A stretch of 64,000 bases of DNA from Malurus cyaneus samueli (Eukaryota; Chordata; Aves; Passeriformes; Maluridae). Position numbers and translations under genes: made by a program. A model generated the notes under the pieces. It was not told the origin of the DNA. It was given only the letters and a program-made list of their open reading frames with translations, and did not search any database. Each line of letters opens with the position of its first letter. Position 1 is the stretch's first letter. The stretch is from assembly GCA_009741485.1 (NCBI GenBank), contig CM019214.1:8174886-8238885 (forward strand), written 5' to 3'. Shown here one piece after another: positions 51,581-61,690 of this stretch.

Positions 51581-54500
51581 TGAAAACCTGGATAAGAAAA
51601 TGCTTATACTAGAGCTTAAAATTAATGATTTTTTTTTTTCAATATGGCTTATGGCTTTCAATATTGACTTATTCAATATATTCAATAAAAAGCTTAATCA
51701 TAATCTAGTTAACAGCAAAGTAAAAGCTTAAATTATTTCAGTTATAACAGGTCGAAAGTGTTTTGTTAAAACTTGGGCAGCAGAAAACTGAGTTTGATAC
51801 AATTAACTGATCAGTCTCCACTTTGAACACTGAGTTGAGAGAAAGAGCATATCCAAAAATGATAACTAGTGAGATGGGTCTCATCAATGTAAAAATGCAA
51901 ATGTAAAATATTTTATTAAAAACTTGAGTAAAACCAAATTATCTCTAAGTCTTTCAGATACAAATCTGCAGATATGCTTTGATATTGAAATTTTGCACCT
52001 CAATGATGTTAAGACACAAAAGCAACAATGCAAACCAAAGGTAAATGTAACTGGAAAATCCTGCCTTGCTCCAATTCAAAATCATTAATCTAATCAGAAT
52101 TAAGTGTTATGCAAAAGACAGATGAAAGCTGGGGAAATGAAATGAGGATGCTGACACAATGCAAAAGGTTGGGGTGGGGGCAGTACAGACCTCACTGTGG
52201 TATTTCTTTTTAGCTGATTTTATGTGCTGAAAACAGAAGAGAACAACTCTGTCCTGACACCAATATGTGAGCTGCACACAATTGTAGGTGCTGTGTAGAA
52301 TTTCTTGTTTCTTCAGAATTCTCTGCACTGTTCAAAGAGGAGCAGCATCAACTGATAGCCAATGCCTGCAGCCATCCATCAGGGCCAGAACATGCACAGA
52401 GTCACAAACCTGGCCTGAATCCTGACACACCTCCCCTTTCCATGTGGTGTGAGCCATCACCCTGCCACAGGCATTGCTTTTCAGACACCCACCTATGAAC
52501 TGTGAAAGGCTGAATCAACCTGAAGCATTTCCAAACCTCAAACACAAAACTGGAATCTGCAAACAAATATATTCATGGACCACAGCAGGACATATGCCAA
52601 GATGATCCCACACTGCCCACTGTTCCTGGAGTGCCCCCAGCCCTCCCTCTCTGTCTGCAGGCTGGTGGTCACCGTGCCCACATGTGTAGACCAGCAAGAA
52701 GAGCAAGATGCCCCACCCTGGCTCATTTAAAATCCATCCTGCTAACTTTAGTTAATTTTTCCTGTTTCAGAAGTCTGATCACTTGTGTAAGACAGAACAG
52801 TACTTTTGACATGCTGAGAAGAAATTTGTGTTACATTGGATGATGAGATTCAGCTATAATTCCCATACAAAAGCAGTGTTATCAGTATTTTAAATTAAAT
52901 TTTGCTAATTCTCTTCATTCCAAAGGCCAGGAAGGAAGAAGAGTCTGAGGTCAAAAACATATCAATGTATTTATTAAATCCAACTCAATGATGTAGCATA
53001 TGTACCAGGTGTCTGTGCTTTTAAAATATTTACCAGTTTTTGAAGCAATTTAAACTTCTCACCTTTACAAGACTGCCTACTGTTTTGTCTACAGTAAGAT
53101 CTTCCAATGTTTTATTGCTCTCAAGAATGGTAATTCCTTGAAAGATTAAATAATTCTCAGATGTAAAATTTTGGCTGCTAGCTCTTGGGCATGTTGGTCA
53201 GCAAAACTTAAACATCATCACTAAATATTCTTTAGTGAATGATCACATTCTTTCTCCATTTTTTCTTTGGCAAACTAAGTCGACACAGCTATTTAACATT
53301 CATATGACAAGGTCTGCTTTTCCAGTCTCTCATGCTTTGAGATTTCTTTGATTTTCTTCCAGTATTCCAAAACAATTTTTAACCTTCATGAACCAGCTAT
53401 GTGCACATTCCAATAACCGTTCCACCAGCATTATTTGCTTTCTGTCCATGTCTGACCATTCTTCAGCAGTCAAGGACTGTGTTGGTTCTCTTTCCTGGTG
53501 TCATGCTGACAGTTCTACTGAGACATTAGCTAGGGTAATCCCATTCACTTACATTACAGACAGAAAAATCTCACATTCCAGAATTTAGGACCTGGCATGT
53601 AACCAGTAAATTCAGCAATCACAGTTCCATAATAGTAACCACATATTATTAATTGCTAGTCAGAAATATTCACGTCATCTTCTAAATTCATCAATACAAA
53701 AAATTATTTCATTTTCCATAGAGATCTGAAGAAGAGGTATAGTTTTTTGTTTACCTACTTCATCTTCCTAGAAAGGAATTATCCAAATTTTCAGGTCAAG
53801 AATTTCAATGCCCGAAACACTGCCAAAGTATTTTGTACTTTAATGTGGTTTTTGCAAGTTCACACATTCACTTCGATTAAATTTTATAGGAAGAGGTCAA
53901 ATGCACCTTGAGAATTTCTCACACAATAGGAGTCAATAGTATACTTCTAATCTAGCTTTTCCTTTCACCACTTCAGAGTATTTTCAGATGAGAAAATGAT
54001 ACAAGGCAGTGCATGATCCTGTGGGATAAACCCTGCTCTATTCTTTTCAAGGTCTCAAATCACAAACTCTTTTAGTCAAGCTTTATGCTTCTTACTAGCA
54101 CCAGACACCTCCCAGAAAACTCATCCAGCACAAGACTGTGAAAACATCATTATCTGTTTCTCCTCCCTACAGAAGTTCACAGTCAGGATGTGAACTTGAA
54201 GGAATGAAGAGCAAACCTGAGGTCATACATGAACAATGATATTTAAATATTTTCAGAAGCACTTTCTGGTTTGGATTCCCTCCCCTCCCTTCCCCCCATA
54301 TGAAACATGTAAAATCATCTGAGGATACTCTTCTGCCTTCCCAGCATCTGTGCCTTGAAGAGGTATTCTCCTAGAACTTTCATCACATATTTTCATTTAG
54401 AAAAATGCTCCTGCAGAAAAATACCATACCACTCCTTTCTACTCACAGAACCTGTTACCACCACCCATTATTAGATGCAGCATTTCTTAGCTGCTTACAA

Positions 54501-55176
54501 TGCATGCAGAAAGCAGGAAGTCTAGATGATAAAAAATGCATTTACAGGAGCTAGGAAAAAAATAGCTATGAAAGCAAACACCTTACAAATGTTAATTCAA
54601 AGATAAACACATAAAACAATATTTACTAAGCAAACACACTAAATTATTTTTTCTTTTCATAGTCAAGTGACTTAAAACACACTTTTTAATATGATGTAAT
54701 TGTTCTTCTAGTATGACTAATATAATTAGATTTTTTTTTGAAGGTGACAATATGTGTTCGTCCAGTAATAAAGACATGATTAAATGTATCTCAATGATTA
54801 ATGAAATTTAAATGACAATAATTTGGCACACATAGAAGCAAATACCAAAAGAGCCATGTTCTGTTGTGGACTGTAAAGAAACTGACATTTTTGTAGAATT
54901 CAGGATTATTTGAGATCAAAACTTAGAAGCATATGTCAGCAGAATAAAAGTGTCATTTTTCCAACAGGGAAAAGATACTTCTATTCAAGCATTCATTTTA
55001 GTTCATATCACTGAGCTTAAATGAGATCTTAATAAGCATTGAATCACTTAAAAAATTATCGTGTGGTCACTTAATAAAATTGATTAATCGTCTGTGATAG
55101 TAGCCAGAACAACAATAAAAATTACATTTTTCTTCTAATGCAGCAGAATAAAATTAAACATTTAGAGTAATCCTAC

Positions 55177-55274
55177 CAGAGCTCTGCACTTCACATCTAT
55201 CGTCTTTTCCGCTGCTGCAGGTGTGCAGTAAATCTTTAAGGAGAACCACACTTTGCAAGTTGAAGTACTTCTTC
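55177..55274 (-). CDS. CFAP47: CFAP47-like exon 1 of 7 in window (internal)
   Basis: This 98-nt exon lies between acceptor TTTTTTACATAG and donor GTAGGA on the minus strand. It begins with two bases completing a codon from an upstream exon outside the recognised set and ends in phase 0. The peptide includes CKVWFSLKIYC and AAAEKTIDVKCRAL. A pattern of 'VW(F/Y)SL..' followed by 'KTI(D/E)' is what I remember at this place in mammalian CFAP47, and it is the main reason for choosing this frame over a second open frame. Its phase-0 end fits the phase-0 start of the exon at 36714-36889, with an 18.3-kb intron between. The exon is relatively rich in CpG for this AT-rich neighbourhood. The frame choice is partly inference. 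Confidence 0.7.
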
Positions 55275-56754
55275 CTATGTAAAAAAAAGAACAAAACACC
55301 TTACAAATTATCCCATGAGGTAATCAATCCTAGCAGCCTTCAAATCAATGAGAACTTTGAACTTTTGGCAGTAATGCCAGTCATTGTTCATACTGAGACA
55401 AAACGTATCATGAACTGATTTAATCACTGCCTACAAACTGCATTATCTAATCCCTTCTTGTCTGGATTCAAAACAGTAACAAAATCAATATATACACAAA
55501 TTGAATGGAAATAGCACTTTGGCAAATTACTTTCCTATCACATTGTTTCTGGATTTAAAATATCATTGATTTGTAAGTAAAACTTCACAGCAAACTGACA
55601 GTACTTTTATAATTTGACATTACGTCGGCAAACCAAAATCAGTTTCTCTCATACAACCTTTTATGTATCAGAGAAATTCTGTTCAGTTACAGAGGATTGT
55701 TGCTGTGCAATTTCAGTCAAGCAATCTGCTTTGCTAAAACAGATTCTCCACATAGAAGTTGAGTCTTGATTGGTAGATATCCACTGGCAATTGTTCTGGT
55801 GGCTAACTACTGGCATTGGGAGACATTTAAATACAAGTCTAACTTCTGATTTCCATTAATTCACTTCACTGCCAAGCCAAAAGATTTTGTAATGACTTTA
55901 TCTGACAGATTTAAGAGACCTGGTATTACATATCCAGCATTTTCCTGGTTTTAGAACATAATTGTGAATGTTAACAAAATTATCTCATCAATCCCATTCA
56001 GGTAGATGAAACAAATTAAGCCTGAAATCTCTACCATAAAGCTTCATCTTCACAACACAAATATTTCATGTGGTAAGTTTTTTGCATGTATTAAGAGTTG
56101 TTCAGCACCTTTTAATAATGCATACCCAAGAGCTACTTGCACTATTCCTGTTTGTCAGTTTATTGTATGAGCTCAAAATAGCCTTAATCCTCCTACTCAA
56201 GCTTTCTGAATTATACACCAGAGAGCTCTATTAGCACTCCTGCTGTACCACTGCATTAGTCTTGGGAGCCCCTACTGGTTTGTTCTTCTGCTGTGTTTTC
56301 TCCCCAGCTCTTCTCAGAGTCACCACTTTCTTTGTTGCAGTTCCTTATTCTTATGACTTTATTTCTAAATCCTGTTTCTAATAAAACTGTCTCTGACTGG
56401 CTTTATTTGCATTATGTCCTTTAAATTTTCACCCAACACATCCTATGTTAACCTACCCTGGGCTAATTTGATGTACATACAATTTATTGGGTTTTAGTAC
56501 CAGAATTCCAGCCTTACAGTGTCTGGAACAGCTTCATTATCTTACAATCCATAAAAATCAGCCTCACCGAGTCAAAGACATCTTCTGAATGTCCATTAAA
56601 GCATTCTGGCATGTGCATGACCCTGAGTTTTATCAATTACAAAAATAAAATAATAGTACACAGAAAAGAGGTAACTTGCGCAAGGGAGGATTACCTTACA
56701 CCAAAACAGAACATACTACCTTGGAAGTTGAAATAAAAGTTCTTAACTAAAAAC

Positions 56755-56769
56755 AAAAAAAAAAAAAAA
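56755..56769. repeat. Poly(A) tract
   Basis: An A run of about 15 with a preceding AACTAAAAAC, followed directly by GGGTACCCCT. It is simple sequence. Confidence 0.8.
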
Positions 56770-57424
56770 GGGTACCCCTGTCTTGGGACATCAAGATCCT
56801 TCAAGATGGCAGTCAAACTGTAGGAAAAGCTCTGATATTCAAGTAGGAAACAAAAGAGGAAAATGCCAACAGTAAAGTTCAATTTTCCCAGGATATGTGA
56901 TTAAACTGCAGAACAAAGAGATTTACTAAAGCACAGCAATATATTCACAAATTAATGTTCTGTGCAGTTAAAGAAAACAGAAAAGAGCATAAGCTGCTAT
57001 TTAAAGAGAAAATTAACAAGGCTGCCACTCTCTCCTCAAACCTCCAAGAACACTCATACCAAAAAAAACTCCACCCTCGAGTGACAACTTGCTAAGGATT
57101 TTAAAAAGCAGCAGCACAACCTTTTCTTACACCTCTGAAACTGGTAGCCTGAAAAACTCAGAAAGGTTGATAGATGATCAGGTGGAAAAGGAATGCTCAA
57201 GGAAGATAAGACTGCAGAAGAAAATCTAAATTAATTCATTGCAGTTGCATTCATTACAGTGGAGTTCAGGGACTTTCTAAACTCTAGAGCTTGTTTGGAG
57301 GGGAATGGTCAGAGAGACTCTTCCAAATTGAGGCTTCAGCAGAAAAAATTTCAGAGCAGATTGACTTAGAAGAAAGTAACAAATCACCTTTGCAAGAGAG
57401 TGTCTGCCCAAAAATTGTGGTTTA

Positions 57425-57515
57425 ATGGAAGGTGCTCCTGTCCATGGCAGCAGGGTGGAACATGACCGACTTTAACATCCCCTCCAACCCAAACCAGTCT
57501 ACAATTCTTCAAGGC
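57425..57515 (+). mobile_element. Short CR1 3'-end fragment
   Basis: TGGAAGGTGCTCCTGTCCAT, GGCAGCAGGGTGGAACATGA and CCTCCAACCCAAACCAGTCT, then ACAATTCTTCAA, match the final 90 bases of CR1 in plus orientation. It is diverged and 5'-truncated. Confidence 0.75.
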
Positions 57516-59334
57516 TGTGAATTAAAAAGGACCTCATGCATTAAATTGTGCTGTTGCAAAACCAGCATGTGACTCCTTGCTTAAGTTAACTTTGGATGTA
57601 AAGAGACGAAAAGGCAGAGAATGTGTTGCCAATTTTTAGACAAGTGTCCTGCATAAACCAAGAAATTACAGATGTGAGTTTGTTTATATATTCCAAGGAA
57701 AATTATTCAGCATCACAATAAGAGACGGAAGCCACAACATACAAAACAATTTGAATTCTCTGACAAAATCAGCAGGTGGGTGAATAAGGAAGATGTGGTT
57801 TGTACAGTATCCTGCATCTTTACTTGTCATTACAATATTAGGCCTTCCAGCAGTTAATACATCTAAACTACTACCAGGACATTTTTCCATATAGACTTAG
57901 AGTCTGCTTTGTTCTCTCTGACCAGAGATTTCTGTGCTCATAACTTACCTGAATCACATTTCTGTCCTTCATAACTGCAGTAACATAAAACTTGTAATCT
58001 ACTCCCCTTTTCTCTTCTTCCTTTGGTATATAATTTCATTTATTCTGTTCAATTTGCTTAAAAAATACTCTAATTCCTGACATGTCTCAAAAGCAAAGCT
58101 TTCAGCTCAAGTTGCTGTCTTTTCAGTTTTCTTCAAATATTTTGAGCTATTAAAACTTTTTTTTAATGTTAGAAACTTATTTCTTTTTAGCACTTTTAAT
58201 GCATTTGAATGTTTAGATTAATTTTCCTTACAAATTTTTCTCAATTTTGAAAAATCAAGTATTTTTCTGGAGAGCCTAAATAAATTACATTACTTACAGA
58301 CTACCTTTCTGGAAAACAGCTATCAGCTAGTTTGGGAGGGAATGCCTTGTATGCCTTTTTCAATTATATTACATGTATCCAGATATGTTTGATCATAATA
58401 TTATTTGCATGACAGCTTCAACAGACATTTCTCTAAAAACTGTAAAATACTTTAAGGGAAGCAGTTTTCTTAACGATTGGTACGAACCTGGCAATTCTCT
58501 GATGGAGGAGCATCCTTTTTATTTTTGCAGTTGAATATCCCTGCAATTTCTGCTTAGTATTAAGCCTTGAAATTGTATAAATTTTGATGTTCTGTCAGCT
58601 TCTACTCAGTGAAAACATAGCTGAGTGGTTGCTTTGCTGCTCACTTGCATTGTTAAAAACATAAAACTCAGGGATTTATCCTTACTTAGCTGAAAATCTG
58701 ATACCAAACAATGACTTTAAAAGTGAGTCCCACCTCATGTCTTTATCCACATCATGTACTTGAACAGGCTACATCAAGGCAAATTTGTTGCAAGTGTCCT
58801 CCCCCCAATTTTACTCTGAATTTCTTCCCTTCCCAAGGCAGCCCACAGACAGAAGTTAATTCTTATTCTCAAGAATACTCAGAAGTCACTTCTGAAGCTA
58901 TAAAAATCTAATGAAGCTTAAGCTCCCTGAAAATAAAAAAAAAACAAACCAAAATCTTTAAAAGATCAAAATAACAGCAAAAGGTTTGTAATTTCTTTTA
59001 TTTGTATCTCAGCATTTCACTTTCAAACCAGAAAAACAACTTTTCATAGTTGAAAACCAGTCCAGTATTAGAAGTTCATTTGCTAATGTACAGAGCAGAA
59101 GGTCAGGAGTTTGGGGATTTCTTTCACCATTTTTTGTTTGAGTTTTTCAAAGGGTTTTACTTTCCCAGAGAGTGGTGCTGGGAAAACAAGGCTGAAACAG
59201 CATGGGCAATGGAGATAAAATCAAAATATTCAGGCTGGACCACAGAGATGGCTCTTTCTCTGCTGATAGAACAAGGTTATATTTGCCTGTTTCTGTTTTC
59301 TATACACACTTGTATACACATTTAAAAAGCAGGC

Positions 59335-59364
59335 AAAAAAAAAAAAAGAAAAAAGAAAAAAAGA
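59335..59364. repeat. A-rich tract (A/AAAG)
   Basis: Mixed poly(A) with interspersed G. Frames across it on both strands read Lys- or Phe-rich peptides and are not genes. Confidence 0.85.
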
Positions 59365-59904
59365 ATAGGCACTCTTCTTTTTCTCCCTACTTTTCCAAAC
59401 TTCCATTGACACTTTTAATGGATTTAAAGTCCTTTCTGAGGGCCTGAGCACCACACTTCGATGTCTTATGAGATAAACTCCATTTGACTTTAGGCCTGGA
59501 TCTCTTATCTTCTCACTCTTGGGCTCGACGACAAATAAAAATCCTTAGCCTGTTTTATGCAACCATCAGGTCATGATCTTGTCAGATCTCATGAAATAAA
59601 CAAAACAAATCCTAGTCAGTATTTCAGGTGGGAATCACCACTAAAGAGGAGCAAGCACTCATCTTCTGAACATAAAAATTGTTTTACTTCAATATTTAAT
59701 CTTCACTACATCCTCTTTTAGTCTCTCATTTGGTCAACAGGCTTCACCCTGACTAGTTAGGGTCAAGCATCTGTCACTAATGGTTAAGGTAAATCAGCAT
59801 CTTCTGTGTGTTTGCTGCATATTCAGCGAATACCACTATAAAAGAGCTTACCTATTTTCAGTTTTTAGACTTTTCCCTGATTATTTTGTGATTTTTGGTT
59901 TTAA

Positions 59905-60075
59905 TGTGGAATAACTGGAAGCATAGAAAGTGGTGTGCTTCCTATTTTTCATGTAGTTACCCTGAGCTGGGGGTAACTGGATTAATGGAAGCATAGAATA
60001 TGGAATAATTGGAAGCATAGAAAGTGGGGTACTTCCTATTTTTCATGTAGCTACCCTGAGCTGGGAGTGATGACC
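59905..60075. repeat. Tandem duplication of 94 bp next to an assembly gap
   Basis: The unit TGTGGAATAACTGGAAGCAT... at 59905-59998 recurs from 59999 with the same 94-bp spacing and about 90% identity. The shared landmarks are GGAAGCATAGAAAGTGG, CTTCCTATTTTTCATGTAG and CCCTGAGCTGGG. The second copy ends in an A run that enters the N gap at 60084. Confidence 0.88.
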
Positions 60076-60083
60076 AAAAAAAA

Positions 60084-60098
60084 NNNNNNNNNNNNNNN
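60084..60098. other. Assembly gap (15 N)
   Basis: Fifteen unresolved bases directly after an A run and a tandem duplication. The true length of missing sequence is unknown. Confidence 0.99.
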
Positions 60099-61610
60099 AT
60101 TTCTTTCTGTATTAATTCCTTAATAACAAGTCAATTTCTTCAACTAGTATTTATCTACAGTTATGACATTTGTGAACAGGCAGTTCTGTATTTAAAACAT
60201 AGGACCACTAAATTACAATTTACATGAAAATTAAACTTAAACCATCAACAAACATTTCAGGTTAAAACCTCAAACTTCCCTTCCAAACCTTATTCCAGTT
60301 TTTATGATGTAACAAAATCAATGGGTTTTCTTCAGAGCTGAACATCCTTTTGTAATCAAATCAACCTGGTGCCTTGTTGTACCACTCTTCAGTGATGCAA
60401 ATAAACTGTTTCTCCTTTGCCTGACCTCTTCATTGCATTTATTTGCAATTTTTAAAATGTTATAAAATCTTTCTTAGCAAATCAGTGTTTTAAGCTACAT
60501 ACTTTTATATTTTTTATGATGTCCTGAAGAGTAATCAATTGTGAAATCCCCTTACTTCTACTCATGCCCCTCTACTACTCATTGGACAGGAACATCTTAT
60601 TACCATATCAGCCTCATGCTGAAATATCTGATTTCTCTGTCCTCTTTCCTTAAATTTATTTTTCATCCTATGTCTGCCACACCAGACATTAAAAGTGCTG
60701 TCAGTTATACATAGAAAAGATTCTTCTCTCTTGATTGGGACAGAGCTGTCCATAAGTCACAAGAATGACATATCACTGATGATGATTTGCCTTGGTCTCC
60801 TGAAAATTGTAGAATTCTAGGGTTTTTGGGAGGGGGATGTGTGGATATGGACACAATGGGGAAACTGGAATTGTAGTGCTGAATAACGTTAATTTATGTG
60901 TAATACTTCATCCTAATTTTACTGACTTCTCATATGGGCATCAGAAACATGATTATTTAAAGAAAGGGCTGAATTTCAATTATATTTTCAAATTTAATGT
61001 GAGTTCTTTTTGCAGAATTTTGGGGTTTTTAGCAAGAAAAAGTGAATAAAATAGATTTGATTCCAGTTTTAAATAAAACACCCCTAGATGTTTAAGGGAA
61101 GGGGAGGTTTTTGGAATAGCAGGCAGAGAAATAACACAGCATAATTTCTTGATTCTCAAAAAAACTTCCCAGGCCAGAAGTGATCAACATTCTCATTGAC
61201 TGAACACCCTTAATGTTGTTTTCAAAGGTATATTGCTGTACTTGACACAATGTAAGATACAAATTAAAAAAGACATTTTGTCTAGTTTCCTGCAATATAT
61301 AAACATGTAACAGCTTTGAGTATGTAAAGAGCTTAGTAATGATAATGCAGAACAAAATCAAAATCTAGACTTCATTCTGCTCACATACAAATATCCTGTT
61401 CATAAGAAACCAACCCACTGTAGAATCACCTCTGGACAAGAGCTGCTGCTCATGAAAAAAGATCAGTTAGTAAAAATATGTGATATTTAGTCTGGTTTTT
61501 TTTTCCTTTTTGATTTGTAATAAATTATTTTCATATAAATTATGTGAAACAGGTTAGCTGTTAAGCACATGATCATGTATATTCCTTATTTGGTAAATTG
61601 GACTGACCTT

Positions 61611-61690
61611 AATCACAGAATCACAGAATCACAGAATCACTAGGGTTGGAAGAGACCTTCAAGATCTTTGAGTTCAACCCATAAACATCT
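61611..61690 (-). mobile_element. CR1 3' tail with expanded octamer repeat
   Basis: The plus strand reads AATCACAG four times in tandem and then AATCACTAGGGTTGGAAGAG, ACCTTCAAGATCTTTGAGTT and CAACCC. On the minus strand this is a CR1 3' end whose terminal (ATTCTGTG)n microsatellite has about four units. Only some 50 bp of the element body remains. Confidence 0.9.

Larger units (their letters stand above)
36890..55176 (-). other. Intron (18.3 kb) between window exons 1 and 2
   Basis: Phase-0 intron of the CFAP47-like gene and the longest in the window. It carries two CR1 3' ends (41.8-42.3 and 49.5-50.3 kb), a GA repeat and two A/C-rich tracts. I examined three exon-like open stretches inside it (near 41.5, 47.4 and 53.1 kb) and rejected them because their phases do not fit between the flanking exons. 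The stretches 37.0-41.7, 42.4-49.5 and 50.3-55.1 kb show nothing else I can name. Confidence 0.65.
16439..55274 (-). other. CFAP47: Partial gene, CFAP47-like (seven internal exons)
   Basis: Seven minus-strand exons splice in phase into one open frame of 852 nt. CFAP47 is known as a very large axonemal protein built of ASH/MSP-type domains with a calponin-homology domain elsewhere. It is needed for sperm flagellum assembly, and its loss causes flagellar defects and male infertility in mammals. The window holds neither the first nor the last exon, because the first exon here starts mid-codon and the last ends mid-codon. Introns are 18.3, 2.3, 3.3, 7.0, 1.6 and 5.5 kb in transcription order. The identity rests on remembered similarity to mammalian CFAP47 towards its C-terminal part. 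Other ASH-domain ciliary proteins (HYDIN, CFAP65, CFAP74, DLEC1) are the alternatives. I see no frameshift or stop in the joined frame, so the gene looks intact here. Confidence 0.75.

Noticed and set aside
53063..53174. Exon-like minus-strand stretch with donor GTGAGA and an open frame (including GITILESNKTLEDLTVDKTV)
   Set aside because: The donor is good, but every acceptor option (CAG, TAG, AAG) has almost no pyrimidine tract and gives a start phase that does not match the phase-0 end of the exon at 55177-55274. Direct joining of 55.2 kb to 36.9 kb gives a better peptide.
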